64,000 nt of DNA from Pseudomonas marvdashtae (GTDB lineage: Bacteria; Pseudomonadota; Gammaproteobacteria; Pseudomonadales; Pseudomonadaceae), in NCBI RefSeq assembly GCF_014268655.2, contig NZ_JABWQX020000001.1, positions 4,246,001-4,310,000 on the forward strand, given 5' to 3'. This document shows, piece after piece, positions 18,159 to 27,499 of this stretch. The stretch's first letter is position 1. The number at the start of each line of letters is the position of its first letter. Made by a program: the position numbers and the translations under genes. Below the pieces are notes generated by a model. That model was not told where the DNA came from. It searched no databases and worked only from the letters and a program-made list of their open reading frames with translations.

Positions 18159-19232
18159 TTACAGATCAGGGTCTTCGACGCCACTGTAGATGTCCGAATC
18201 CTTGTACAGATCGTGCACATGGCGCACCAGCACCATGATCACCGCCGCCACCGGCAACGCCAGCAGGACCCCGGTGAAGCCGAACAACTCGCCGCCTGCC
18301 AGGATCGCGAAGATCACCGCAACCGGATGCAGGCCGATGCGATCGCCCACCAGCAGCGGCGTCAGCACCATGCCCTCCAGCGCCTGCCCAACCATGAACA
18401 CCGCGACGATGCCAACCATGGGATACAAATCCCCACCGAACTGGAACAGCCCGGCGACCAACGCCGCGCCAATCCCAATGACAAACCCCATGTAAGGCAC
18501 GATGGCCGCCAGCCCGGCGATCAGGCCGATCAACAACCCCAGTTCCAGCCCGACCAGCATCAGCCCTGCGGCATAAATGAAACCCAACGCGACCATCACC
18601 AGCAATTGGCCCCGGACGAATGCACCGAGTACTTCGTGGCATTCGCCGGTCAACGTCATGATGCGTTCTTCGCGATGACGCGGCAGCAGGCTGCGGATCT
18701 TGGCCATCATCAGATCCCAGTCACGCAGCAGATAGAAAGCCACCACCGGGATCAACACCAGGTTCGCCAGCCAGCCGATCAGCGCCAGGCTCGACGCCGT
18801 GGCCTGGCTCAAGACCACGCCGACGATATCGGTGGTCTGGCCCATATGTTCGCTGATGGCCGCCTTGACCTTGTCGAACTTCCAGAAACCGTCGGACAAC
18901 CCCAGCTTCGACTGCACCCATGGCACCGCGCTGTGCTGCAACCAATCGAGCATCTGCGGCGCCAGTTCGTACAGGCGCACCAGTTGCTTGGCGAGCATTG
19001 GTATCAGCACCAGCAACAGAGCGCTCACGATCAGCGTGAACAGCGCAAACACCGCTACCACGCCCCAGGTTCTGGACAGCCCGAGTTTTTCCAGGCGATC
19101 CACGACCGGATCGAACAGGTAGGCCAGCAACAGCGCAACCAGGAAAGGCGTGAGGATCGGGTGCAACAACCAGATGAACACAATCAGCAGGGCGACCCCA
19201 CCCAACCAGAACCAACGCCGCGTGTCGCCCAT
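18159..19232 (-). CDS. AI-2E family permease (PerM-type)
   Basis: A 357-residue inner membrane protein with about eight hydrophobic helices, of the AI-2 exporter superfamily. The N-terminal RWFWLGGVALLIVFIWLLHPILTPFLVALLLAYLFDP and the C-terminal LLVGDRIGLHPVAVIFAILAGGELFGFTGVLLALPVAAV are family signatures. Proteins of this family include TqsA (autoinducer-2 export) and Na+/H+ antiporters, so the substrate is not assignable. Its gene order with hda, DUF2066 and purM is shared with other Pseudomonas. Confidence 0.85.
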   Translation of the reverse strand: MGDTRRWFWLGGVALLIVFIWLLHPILTPFLVALLLAYLFDPVVDRLEKLGLSRTWGVVAVFALFTLIVSALLLVLIPMLAKQLVRLYELAPQMLDWLQHSAVPWVQSKLGLSDGFWKFDKVKAAISEHMGQTTDIVGVVLSQATASSLALIGWLANLVLIPVVAFYLLRDWDLMMAKIRSLLPRHREERIMTLTGECHEVLGAFVRGQLLVMVALGFIYAAGLMLVGLELGLLIGLIAGLAAIVPYMGFVIGIGAALVAGLFQFGGDLYPMVGIVAVFMVGQALEGMVLTPLLVGDRIGLHPVAVIFAILAGGELFGFTGVLLALPVAAVIMVLVRHVHDLYKDSDIYSGVEDPDL

Positions 19233-19265
19233 GAACCACTCCTGACTCTATATAAAGAAGAAAAC

Positions 19266-20324
19266 CTACCAGCGGAACCGCAGATTGGCGACGGGCGCTG
19301 GCGCTGGCTGCACAGGCGAAATCGCGCCATCGGCGGCGGGCTGGACCGCAGGCGTCGGCGCGATGGCCTCCCCGGCGGGTATCTCCTGCAGCTTCGCCAG
19401 GGCCAACTGCGCCTTCAGCTGCTCTGCGCTTGCGCTGACCTTGTAGACGATCACATCGCCTTCGACCCGTTGCACTTGCCCACCGAACGGTTCAAGCAAC
19501 CGCCCCAACGCCGCGTAACGCTCAAGGTTCACACCTTGCACTTCCAGCAATTGTTCGGTAGCGACACCCGGCTTGGCCACGAAACGCGGCGCCAGGCGTT
19601 GGCTTACCGCCAGCATCACGGCATCAGCCAATGCAGCAGGATCGGCGCCTTGGACGCTGCCCTGTTCGCGCTGGTCGCCCAGCCACAGGCGCCAGCTCGC
19701 TTGCCACTGGCCGCCCTCTTCCTTGGCATGGACCGCCAGTAACGCGTCGGAACCGTAGCGCTCCGACACCTCGCGCAATGGTGCCGGGTCGTTGCCTTGC
19801 AGGGTCGGCGCCGTGGCGACAATCTGCTCGCTCAAGTCCGCCAGGGGCAGATGCAGCGGCAAACCCCGGTGCTGGGCAGCCCGGCGCAACGGCGTGGCGC
19901 TGGCCTGGCCATCGCCGACCAGACTGGAACCCTCCGCCGAATCGTTCAGCCACCAGCCCAGGATCGACGGGCGATTCGCCCCCCAAAGCGACAGCCCCGC
20001 CGAACGCAACGCCCGGTCGGTGCTGGCTGGATCGAAGTCCACCTGCAGGCTTTCCGGAGGGCCGGCCTCGTAGCCATATTGGAGAATGATCTGTTGCGGG
20101 TCCTTGCGGATCGCCGCCAGGCCGGGGCTCTGGGCGGCCTTGGCGTCGCCGGTCAGACGCAGCACCAAGGTGTCCAGGGCACGCAACGTCGCCTGGTTAC
20201 GCTCATCCGGCGCCTGGCTGCTGACCGGTTCACGCACCTGATAAAGGCTATTGAGGGTTTCGGCATGGCTCGCCAGGCTGATCAGCGACAAGCAGCCCAC
20301 AGACAAGAATTTGAACAAACGCAT
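19266..20324 (-). CDS. DUF2066 domain-containing exported protein
   Basis: A 352-residue protein of the DUF2066 family, unknown function, found next to purM in many gammaproteobacteria. I start it at ATG 20324 ([22 protein letters not shown]), which gives a clear signal peptide cut after SHA, rather than the longer frame to 20444. The mature part opens [22 protein letters not shown] and the Pro/Ala-rich tail is low complexity. It precedes the permease gene at 18159 by 33 bases and is probably co-transcribed with it. Confidence 0.85.
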   Translation of the reverse strand: MRLFKFLSVGCLSLISLASHAETLNSLYQVREPVSSQAPDERNQATLRALDTLVLRLTGDAKAAQSPGLAAIRKDPQQIILQYGYEAGPPESLQVDFDPASTDRALRSAGLSLWGANRPSILGWWLNDSAEGSSLVGDGQASATPLRRAAQHRGLPLHLPLADLSEQIVATAPTLQGNDPAPLREVSERYGSDALLAVHAKEEGGQWQASWRLWLGDQREQGSVQGADPAALADAVMLAVSQRLAPRFVAKPGVATEQLLEVQGVNLERYAALGRLLEPFGGQVQRVEGDVIVYKVSASAEQLKAQLALAKLQEIPAGEAIAPTPAVQPAADGAISPVQPAPAPVANLRFRW

Positions 20325-20690
20325 GGAAAATTCCCGGACAAAACGGCTGGCAGCGGCCGTGTGGAGAAGATTGAGCATGGCTGTGACACGACACCGGGCA
20401 AAACATTCAGCCACCCGATGCAAGTTTCCCACGGTCATCGCCATAGTCGCTTACCGCTACACCTTATACAGACGTGCCGTGCAGTACCATCACAACAAAT
20501 ATCGGTTTTTTTTGGTGGATATGTCCCTGCCCGTCGGCACGAGGATGGCCGCTGCTGCACAAGCCTGATAAAATCGCGCGCCTTCGCAGACTGGCAATGG
20601 CTGGGCATCCGGAATAATTCGTACAACGGTTATTCCACGGCCCCGGCGATCGGTCGTTACCCAGAAATCCCCCCTTTAAAGGCCTGGATC
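20325..20690. other. Divergent intergenic region, DUF2066 and purM
   Basis: A 366-base gene-free region between divergent genes. Apart from a TGATAAAAT at 20566-20574, which could be a -10 for purM, and a run of eight T at 20507-20514, I see no recognisable operator, riboswitch or RNA. A frame running through it into purM has no family similarity upstream of 20691. Confidence 0.4.
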
Positions 20691-21749
20691 ATGAGCAAGC
20701 AACCCTCCCTGAGCTACAAGGACGCCGGTGTAGACATCGACGCCGGTGAAGCATTGGTCGAACGCATCAAGAGCGTCGCCAAGCGCACCGCGCGCCCGGA
20801 AGTCATGGGCGGCCTGGGCGGTTTCGGCGCCCTCTGCGAAATCCCGGCCGGCTACAAGCAACCGGTGCTGGTCTCCGGCACTGACGGCGTGGGCACCAAG
20901 CTGCGCCTGGCCCTGAACCTGAACAAACACGACACCATCGGCATCGACCTGGTGGCCATGTGCGTAAATGACCTGGTGGTCTGCGGCGCAGAGCCGCTGT
21001 TCTTCCTCGACTACTACGCCACCGGCAAACTGAACGTCGACACCGCCGCCCAGGTCGTGACCGGCATCGGCGCCGGCTGCGAACTGTCCGGCTGCTCCCT
21101 GGTTGGCGGCGAAACCGCTGAAATGCCAGGCATGTACGAAGGCGAAGACTACGACCTGGCGGGCTTCTGCGTCGGCGTCGTGGAAAAAGCCGAGATCATC
21201 GACGGCTCGAAAGTCGCTGCTGGCGATGCCCTGCTCGCGCTGCCGTCTTCCGGCCCGCACTCCAACGGCTACTCACTGATCCGCAAGATCATCGAAGTCT
21301 CGGGTGCCGACATCGAGAACACCCAGCTCGACGGCAAGCCGCTGGCCGACCTGCTGATGGCGCCGACGCGCATCTACGTCAAGCCACTGCTCAAGCTGAT
21401 CAAGGACACCGGCGCCGTCAAGGCCATGGCCCACATCACTGGCGGCGGGCTGCTGGACAACATCCCGCGCGTGCTGCCAAAAGGTGCCCAGGCGGTGGTC
21501 GACGTGGCGAGCTGGACCCGCCCTGCGGTGTTCGACTGGCTGCAAGAGAAAGGCAACGTCGACGAATCCGAAATGCACCGCGTGCTGAACTGTGGCGTGG
21601 GCATGGTCATCTGCGTAGCCCAGGAGCACGTCGAGACCGCCCTGAACGTCCTGCGTGAAGCCGGCGAGCAGCCTTGGGTCATCGGCCAGATCGCCACCGC
21701 TGCCGAAGGCGCTGCGCAAGTCGAGCTGAAAAACCTTAAGGCACATTGA
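20691..21749 (+). CDS. purM: Phosphoribosylformylglycinamidine cyclo-ligase
   Basis: A 352-residue AIR synthetase, step five of purine synthesis. It starts [20 protein letters not shown] and carries the ATP-binding [16 protein letters not shown], the [25 protein letters not shown] core and the [11 protein letters not shown] motif. The start at 20691 is fixed by the family N-terminus. It overlaps purN by one base (TGATG). Confidence 0.96.
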   Translation: MSKQPSLSYKDAGVDIDAGEALVERIKSVAKRTARPEVMGGLGGFGALCEIPAGYKQPVLVSGTDGVGTKLRLALNLNKHDTIGIDLVAMCVNDLVVCGAEPLFFLDYYATGKLNVDTAAQVVTGIGAGCELSGCSLVGGETAEMPGMYEGEDYDLAGFCVGVVEKAEIIDGSKVAAGDALLALPSSGPHSNGYSLIRKIIEVSGADIENTQLDGKPLADLLMAPTRIYVKPLLKLIKDTGAVKAMAHITGGGLLDNIPRVLPKGAQAVVDVASWTRPAVFDWLQEKGNVDESEMHRVLNCGVGMVICVAQEHVETALNVLREAGEQPWVIGQIATAAEGAAQVELKNLKAH

Positions 21750-22411
21750 TGCACGAGCAGCCGCCTGCCACCTGTAACGTCGTGGTGTTGTTGTCTGGCA
21801 CCGGCAGTAACCTGCAGGCCCTGATCGACAGTACGCGGACCGGCAACAGCCCGGTCCGTATCCGCGCGGTGATATCCAACCGCGCCGATGCCTACGGCCT
21901 GCAACGTGCCGAGGACGCGGGGATCGATACCCGCGTCCTTGATCACAAGGCGTTCGACGGTCGCGAAGCCTTCGACGCCGCGCTGATCGAACAGATCGAC
22001 GCGTTCGATCCACAGTTGGTGGTACTCGCTGGCTTCATGCGCATCCTCAGCGCCGGCTTCGTGCGTCACTACCAGGGCCGCCTGTTCAATATCCATCCGT
22101 CGCTGCTGCCCAAATACAAAGGGTTACACACTCACCAGCGCGCGCTGGAGGCCGGCGACACGGAGCACGGCTGCTCCGTGCACTTCGTCACCGAGGAACT
22201 CGATGGCGGACCACTGGTCGTACAGGCAGTAATACCGGTAGAGTTGCACGACACGCCGCAAAGCCTGGCGCAACGGGTCCACGCCCGTGAGCACCAGATC
22301 TACCCGATGGCCGTGCGCTGGTTTGCCGAAGGCCGGCTGACCCTCGACGATCGCGGGGCCTCACTGGACGGCCAGTTGCTCGCCGCCAGCGGCCATTTGA
22401 TTCGATACTAG
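21749..22411 (+). CDS. purN: Phosphoribosylglycinamide formyltransferase
   Basis: A 220-residue GAR transformylase using 10-formyltetrahydrofolate. Motifs are VVLLSGTGSNLQALID, the catalytic Asn-His-Asp set with LFNIHPSLLPKYKGL and HFVTEELDGGPLVVQA, and ALEAGDTEHGCSVH. ATG at 21749 overlaps the purM stop. The protein ends in the usual short extension. Confidence 0.95.
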   Translation: MHEQPPATCNVVVLLSGTGSNLQALIDSTRTGNSPVRIRAVISNRADAYGLQRAEDAGIDTRVLDHKAFDGREAFDAALIEQIDAFDPQLVVLAGFMRILSAGFVRHYQGRLFNIHPSLLPKYKGLHTHQRALEAGDTEHGCSVHFVTEELDGGPLVVQAVIPVELHDTPQSLAQRVHAREHQIYPMAVRWFAEGRLTLDDRGASLDGQLLAASGHLIRY

Positions 22412-22419
22412 GAGATTTT

Positions 22420-23133
22420 ATGCGTCGCGCCCTGCTCTTCGCTTGCGCTCTGCTCGCCTTGCCCCTTGCACAGGCCGCAGACCTTCAACCGTTCTCCGCC
22501 AGCTACACCGCCGATTGGAAACAGCTGCCCATGAGCGGCACCGCCGAGCGTAGCCTGACCAAAGAGGCCAACGGCACCTGGAAGCTGAGCTTCAAGGCGT
22601 CGATGATGATCGCCAGCCTGACCGAAGAAAGCACCCTGACCGTGGACAAGGACACCTTGTTGCCACAGTCCTACCATTTCGAACGCGGCGGCCTGGGCAA
22701 AGCCAAGAAGGCTGACCTGGACTTCGACTGGAACACCAAGATGGTCACCGGTACCGATCGCGGCGACCCGGTCAAGCTGACGCTGAACCGGGGCATGGTC
22801 GATAAGTCCACTTATCAACTGGCCCTGCAACACGACGTGGCGGCTGGCAAGAAAAGCATGAGCTACCAGGTGGTCGATGATGGTGAGATCGACACCTACG
22901 ACTTCCGCGTGCTCGGTTCGGAAAAGGTCGCCACCAAGGCCGGCCAGATCGAAGCCATCAAAGTCGAGCGCGTGCGTGACCCGACGCAAAGCAAGCGCAT
23001 CACCGTGCTCTGGTTTGCCAAGGATTGGGATTACTTGCTGGTGCGCCTGCAACAGGTCGAGACCGACGGCAAGGAGTACAACATCATGCTCCAGGACGGT
23101 ACGGTCAACGGCAAGGCTGTGAAAGGCAGCTGA
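22420..23133 (+). CDS. DUF3108 domain-containing exported protein
   Basis: A 237-residue protein with signal peptide MRRALLFACALLALPLAQAA and a DUF3108 beta-rich body: PFSASYTADWKQLPMSGTAE, FKASMMIASLTEES, and the C-terminal TVLWFAKDWDYLLVRLQQVETDGKEY. Function unknown; probably periplasmic. It follows purN by nine bases, and a terminator follows it, so it is the end of the purMN transcript. Confidence 0.85.
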   Translation: MRRALLFACALLALPLAQAADLQPFSASYTADWKQLPMSGTAERSLTKEANGTWKLSFKASMMIASLTEESTLTVDKDTLLPQSYHFERGGLGKAKKADLDFDWNTKMVTGTDRGDPVKLTLNRGMVDKSTYQLALQHDVAAGKKSMSYQVVDDGEIDTYDFRVLGSEKVATKAGQIEAIKVERVRDPTQSKRITVLWFAKDWDYLLVRLQQVETDGKEYNIMLQDGTVNGKAVKGS

Positions 23134-23147
23134 TTAACCCGATACAA

Positions 23148-23178
23148 AAGAAGCCTCGCCAATGCGGGGCTTTTTGTT
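23148..23178 (+). terminator. Rho-independent terminator after purMN-DUF3108
   Basis: Stem GCCTCGC/GCGGGGC (with one G-T pair) around CAAT, followed by TTTTTG. Confidence 0.75.
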
Positions 23179-23420
23179 GCCCGCAATTGCTCACCCCATG
23201 TCCGCTATCGTCCGCATGCGTCATCGCTCCAACATGAAACCTTCTTCATGAAACGTACCCAACTGCGACCGAATGCCGCGCCCTGCCTGGCCTGCGCGAT
23301 TGTGGCGATTTTTATGAAAGTTTCTTAACGCGCCGAAGCATTTACTTAGCTGGCTACCAAAATCTATAACAAAGTCCTGCACACGCCTTGCTGCAGATAA
23401 CAGAGATTGGAGCTTGCAAG

Positions 23421-23615
23421 ATGACTGTGAAAGTAACTGAACGCGACGACGCCCATATGTCCCATGAAGGCATTGCTGCCGGCATCCGGATCTGGGATGT
23501 GCATCAACAGGATCTACTGGTGGGAATGTTCCATTCCGAGACGGACGCTCAGAACTACCGGGCCGAGCTGGAGCGCGAAGAACGGTTGCGCTCGCGTGAA
23601 ATGGCAGAATCCTGA
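23421..23615 (+). CDS. Small conserved hypothetical protein, 64 residues
   Basis: Starts at ATG 23421 with GGAGCTTG upstream. The product MTVKVTERDDAHMSHEGIAA... continues GIRIWDVHQQDLLVGMFHSETDAQNYRAELEREERLR: a short beta part then a charged helix, soluble. Codon use is like its neighbours. I do not know its function. A strong palindrome at 23630-23655 follows it. Confidence 0.65.
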   Translation: MTVKVTERDDAHMSHEGIAAGIRIWDVHQQDLLVGMFHSETDAQNYRAELEREERLRSREMAES

Positions 23616-23629
23616 AGACAGGAACACCT

Positions 23630-23655
23630 GTGGGGGCGGGCTTTCCCGCCCCCAC
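23630..23655. repeat. Palindromic element GTGGGGGCGGG with inverted copy
   Basis: Arms GTGGGGGCGGG and CCCGCCCCCAC pair perfectly around CTTT. It lies between convergent genes. A related imperfect copy is at 25112-25137 (GTGGGAGCGAG...CCCGCCCCCAC). Confidence 0.65.
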
Positions 23656-23685
23656 ATTGGGCCTGTGCTTAGCTTGCTGCCCTGC

Positions 23686-24225
23686 TTACCACATCAGATC
23701 GTCAGGAATCTGATACGCCGCGTACGGATCATCGGCGTCCACTTCTTCGGTCTGGGTATTGAGCTGGACGATGCGCTGGGGATCGCGCTCCTGGATCTTC
23801 AAGGCCGCTTCACGAGGAATCACTTCATAGCCACCGCCATGATGGACGATCGCCAGGGAACCGCTGCTCAGCTTGTTGCGCATCAGGGCGTTGACCGAGA
23901 TACGCTTGACCTTCTTGTCGTCGACAAAGTTGTAATAGTCGTCGGTGGTCAGCTTCGGCAAGCGCGAGACTTCGATCAGTTGCTTGACCTGCGCGGCCCG
24001 AGCCTTCTGTTCGGCCTTTTCCTGCTGCTGTCGGTTGAGTTCCTGGTCGCGCTTGACCTTCTCGGCCATGGCTTCCTGGGCCGCGCGCTGCTGGGAATCA
24101 TCCAGTTCGATCTGGCCTTTATGGGCCAGGCGCTGCTGCTTCTGTTTCTCTTTGCCGACCTGTTTGGCCTGCTTTTGGTTGACCAGCCCTGCTTTGAGCA
24201 ACTGGTCGCGAAGGGAAAGGCTCAT
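23686..24225 (-). CDS. DUF2058 domain-containing protein (YaiL-like)
   Basis: A 179-residue highly charged protein. Residues 1-85 are a Lys/Gln/Glu-rich helix (LRDQLLKAGLVNQKQAKQV then a long coiled-coil), and the C-terminal half has LPKLTTDDYYNFVDDKKVKRI and GGYEVIPREAALKIQERDPQ, typical of the DUF2058/YaiL family, described as nucleoprotein-like. Function is not established. It ends the cysM-rlmD-relA-mazG gene chain. Confidence 0.85.
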   Translation of the reverse strand: MSLSLRDQLLKAGLVNQKQAKQVGKEKQKQQRLAHKGQIELDDSQQRAAQEAMAEKVKRDQELNRQQQEKAEQKARAAQVKQLIEVSRLPKLTTDDYYNFVDDKKVKRISVNALMRNKLSSGSLAIVHHGGGYEVIPREAALKIQERDPQRIVQLNTQTEEVDADDPYAAYQIPDDLMW

Positions 24226-24251
24226 GGTGCTTACTCACTTAGGCAACGGCC

Positions 24252-25085
24252 TCAGCCACAGCTGGGCAAATTCTTTTCCTGACGTTTGGCTTCGCCCCAC
24301 AAGGCGTCCAACTCTTCGAGGGTGCAATCTTCCATGGGACGGTGGGTGTCGCGCAATGCCTGTTCGATAAATCGGAAACGTCGCTCGAACTTTGCATTGG
24401 CGCCACGCAGGGCGGCTTCGGGGTCGACCTTGAGGTGCCGGGCCAGATTGACCACGCTGAACAGCAAGTCGCCGACCTCATCGCTGATGGCCGCAGGGTC
24501 GTTATCCGCCATCGCCTCAAGCACTTCATCCAGTTCCTCGCGGACCTTGTCGAGCACCGGCAACGGGCCAGGCCAGTCGAAACCGACCTGACCGGCACGC
24601 TTCTGCAATTTCGCCGAACGGGACAACGCCGGCAGGGCCGCCGGCACATCGTCGAGCAGCGACAATTGCTCGGGCACCGAAGCTTTCTCGGCCCGCTCCT
24701 CGGCCTTGATTTCCTCCCAGCGCTGCTTGACCTGCTCTTCGCTCAGGCGCGGGATATCCACGGGCGCATACAAGTCGCCGGTAGGAAACACATGGGGATG
24801 GCGGCGGATCAGCTTGCGGGTGATGCTGTCGACCACACCGGCGAATTCGAAGCGGTTTTCTTCCCGGGCCAACTGGCTGTAATACACCACCTGGAACAGC
24901 AGGTCGCCCAACTCGTCCTGCAGGTGATCGAAATCGCCACGCTCGATCGCATCGGCGACCTCGTAGGCTTCTTCAAGCGTATGCGGGACGATGGTGGCGT
25001 AGGTTTGCTTGATATCCCAGGGGCAACCGTACTGCGGGTCCCGCAGGCGGTTCATCAGGTGGAGCAGATCTTCGAGGCTATACAT
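24252..25085 (-). CDS. mazG: Nucleoside triphosphate pyrophosphohydrolase
   Basis: A 277-residue MazG with two tandem MazG domains. The first (about 10-110) has the EExxE metal motif HTLEEAYEVADAIE and DELGDLLFQVVYYSQ; the second (about 165-262) has REELDEVLEAM and DEVGDLLFSVVNLARH. It hydrolyses NTPs to monophosphates and, in E. coli, reduces ppGpp. Placement directly after relA fits a role in the stringent response. Confidence 0.93.
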   Translation of the reverse strand: MYSLEDLLHLMNRLRDPQYGCPWDIKQTYATIVPHTLEEAYEVADAIERGDFDHLQDELGDLLFQVVYYSQLAREENRFEFAGVVDSITRKLIRRHPHVFPTGDLYAPVDIPRLSEEQVKQRWEEIKAEERAEKASVPEQLSLLDDVPAALPALSRSAKLQKRAGQVGFDWPGPLPVLDKVREELDEVLEAMADNDPAAISDEVGDLLFSVVNLARHLKVDPEAALRGANAKFERRFRFIEQALRDTHRPMEDCTLEELDALWGEAKRQEKNLPSCG

Positions 25086-25111
25086 TAATCCGTCTCATCA
25101 CACGAAACTCT

Positions 25112-25137
25112 GTGGGAGCGAGATTGCCCGCCCCCAC
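25112..25137. repeat. Imperfect palindromic element between mazG and relA
   Basis: GTGGGAGCGAG and CCCGCCCCCAC form an imperfect stem around the centre ATTG, the same family as the perfect copy at 23630-23655. It sits in the 66-base gap downstream of relA. Confidence 0.5.
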
Positions 25138-25151
25138 AATTGGCTCACGGA

Positions 25152-27398
25152 TCATCCCGGCGTACGGTTACGCCGGGTCTCGATGATGTTCGGCAGCTGG
25201 GAAATCCGTCCCAGCAGCCGCCCCAGCGCGTCCAGGCCCGGGATCTCGATGGTCAGGGACATCAGCGCCGTGTTGTCCTCCTTGTTCGAGCGGGTGTTGA
25301 CCGCCAACACGTTGATGCGCTCGTTGAGCAACACCTGGGACACGTCACGCAGCAGACCGGAGCGGTCGTAGGCGCGAATGATGATGTCCACTGGATAAGT
25401 GAGCACCGGCACCGGGCCCCAACTGACCTGGATGATGCGCTCGGGCTCGCGACCGGCCAGTTGCAGCACCGAGGCGCAGTCCTGGCGGTGAATGCTCACG
25501 CCACGGCCTTGGGTGATGTAGCCGACGATTGCATCGCCCGGCAACGGCTGGCAGCAGCCGGCCATCTGTGTCATCAGGTTGCCCACGCCCTGGATCTGGA
25601 TGTCGCCGCGCTTGCCGGGCTTGTAGCCGGTGGCCTTGCGCGGGATCAGCTCCAGTTGCTCGTTGCCGCGCTCCGGCTCCACCAGTTGCTGGGCCAGGTT
25701 GACCAGTTGCGCCAGGCGCAAGTCGCCGGCACCGAGGGCCGCGAACATGTCCTCGGCGGTTTTCATGTTGGCTTTTTCAGCCAGCTTGTCGAAATCCACC
25801 TGCGGCAGGCCGAGGCGACTCAGCTCGCGCTCGAGCAAGGTCTTGCCCGCCGCGACGTTCTGGTCGCGGGCCTGCAACTTGAACCAATGGACGATCTTCG
25901 CCCGCGCACGGGAAGTGGTGATGTAGCCCAGGTTCGGGTTCAGCCAGTCGCGGCTCGGCGTGCCGTGCTTGCTGGTAATGATTTCGACCTGCTCGCCGGT
26001 CTGCAGGCTGTAGTTGAGCGGCACGATCCGCCCGTTGATCTTCGCGCCACGGCAGTTGTGGCCGATCTCGGTATGCACCCGATAGGCGAAGTCCAGCGGC
26101 GTCGCGCCCTTGGGCAGGTCGATGGCATGGCCATCGGGGGTGAAGATATAGACCCGGTCCGGTTCGATGTCGACCCGCAGCTGTTCGGCCAGGCCGCCGA
26201 TGTCACCCAGCTCCTCGTGCCATTCGAGCACTTGGCGCAACCAGGAGATTTTCTCTTCGTAGTGGTTGGACCCGGACTTGACGTCGGTGCCCTTGTATTT
26301 CCAGTGGGCGCAAACGCCCAGCTCGGCTTCCTCGTGCATGGCGTGGGTGCGAATCTGCACTTCCAGCACCTTGCCTTCGGGGCCGATGACCGCGGTGTGC
26401 AGTGAGCGGTAGCCGTTTTCCTTCGGGTTGGCGATGTAGTCGTCGAACTCCTTCGGAATGTGCCGCCACAGGGTATGGACGATGCCGAGCGCGGTGTAGC
26501 AGTCGCGCATTTCCGGGACCAGTACGCGAACGGCGCGAACGTCGTAGATCTGGCTGAATTCCAGGCCCTTGCGCTGCATTTTTCGCCAGATCGAATAGAT
26601 GTGCTTGGCCCGGCCACTGATGTCGGCTTCGACGCCGGTGGCCTGCAACTCTTCGCGCAATTGGGTCATGACGTCGGTGATGAACCGTTCTCGATCCAGG
26701 CGGCGCTCGTGCAGCAGCTTGGCTATCTGCTTGTACTGGTCGGGCTCCAGGTAGCGGAAGGACAAATCCTCCAGCTCCCATTTGATGTGACCGATACCCA
26801 GGCGGTGGGCCAGCGGCGCATAGATGTCGAAGACTTCCCGGGCCACGCGATTGCGCTTCTCGTCGTCGGCGGATTTCACCGCACGGATTGCGCAGGTGCG
26901 CTCGGCCAGCTTGATCAGCGCGACGCGCACGTCGTCGACCATTGCCACCAGCATCTTGCGCAGGTTTTCCACCTGGCCCTGGGTTCCCAGCACCATCGAC
27001 TGGCGCGGGCTGAGGCTGGCGCTGATAGCGGCCATGCGCAGCACGCCATCAATCAACTTGGCGACCACGGTGCCAAAGCGCTGGCTGACCATCGGAAGCT
27101 GGATCTGCCCTTCGCGCACGCCGCGGTACAGCACCGCCGCCACCAGCGAGTCCTGGTCGAGCTTGAGGTCGGCGAGGATTTCGGCGATTTCAAGGCCCGT
27201 CTGGAAACTCGAGGTGCCTTCGGACCAGAGGTTCTTCGCCGCGTTGTGTTGCTGTTCCGCCTCGCGAGCGAACTCGCAAGCGGCCTTCAAGGCTTCGCGA
27301 TCCAGTGCCGTGTCGATACTGACCGCGTGATCGAGCCAAGCCTCGAGATTGATACTGCCGTCGGTGTTGATCGGCTGGTGTGCTCTCACCTGTACCAT
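25152..27398 (-). CDS. relA: GTP pyrophosphokinase RelA
   Basis: A 748-residue (p)ppGpp synthetase. The N-terminal hydrolase-like domain lacks an intact HD motif, and the synthetase domain carries the EFDDYIANPKENGYRSLHTAV segment with the ExDD motif of monofunctional RelA rather than the RxKD of bifunctional SpoT. A TGS domain (DRVYIFTPDGHAIDLPKGATPLDFAYRVH) is at about 415-475 and an ACT domain closes the C-terminus. It senses uncharged tRNA on the ribosome during amino acid starvation. Confidence 0.96.
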   Translation of the reverse strand: MVQVRAHQPINTDGSINLEAWLDHAVSIDTALDREALKAACEFAREAEQQHNAAKNLWSEGTSSFQTGLEIAEILADLKLDQDSLVAAVLYRGVREGQIQLPMVSQRFGTVVAKLIDGVLRMAAISASLSPRQSMVLGTQGQVENLRKMLVAMVDDVRVALIKLAERTCAIRAVKSADDEKRNRVAREVFDIYAPLAHRLGIGHIKWELEDLSFRYLEPDQYKQIAKLLHERRLDRERFITDVMTQLREELQATGVEADISGRAKHIYSIWRKMQRKGLEFSQIYDVRAVRVLVPEMRDCYTALGIVHTLWRHIPKEFDDYIANPKENGYRSLHTAVIGPEGKVLEVQIRTHAMHEEAELGVCAHWKYKGTDVKSGSNHYEEKISWLRQVLEWHEELGDIGGLAEQLRVDIEPDRVYIFTPDGHAIDLPKGATPLDFAYRVHTEIGHNCRGAKINGRIVPLNYSLQTGEQVEIITSKHGTPSRDWLNPNLGYITTSRARAKIVHWFKLQARDQNVAAGKTLLERELSRLGLPQVDFDKLAEKANMKTAEDMFAALGAGDLRLAQLVNLAQQLVEPERGNEQLELIPRKATGYKPGKRGDIQIQGVGNLMTQMAGCCQPLPGDAIVGYITQGRGVSIHRQDCASVLQLAGREPERIIQVSWGPVPVLTYPVDIIIRAYDRSGLLRDVSQVLLNERINVLAVNTRSNKEDNTALMSLTIEIPGLDALGRLLGRISQLPNIIETRRNRTPG

Positions 27399-27499
27399 CT
27401 TTACTTACCTTCCCTACGACGCAGATTCAATGCGTCAACATCGCTGACCTTCGTTGCTCGTGTTTCCACCCAAGGCTGTGGTGGGTTGGCACGAACGGG

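Noticed and set aside
18036..19742. A 568-codon plus-strand frame rich in Gln, His and Arg
   Set aside because: It is antisense to the AI-2E permease and DUF2066 genes, both supported by family motifs; its odd composition is what antisense of membrane codons gives.
19797..20690. N-terminal extension of purM
   Set aside because: The frame is open far upstream but the family N-terminus starts at 20691, and the extension overlaps the DUF2066 gene.
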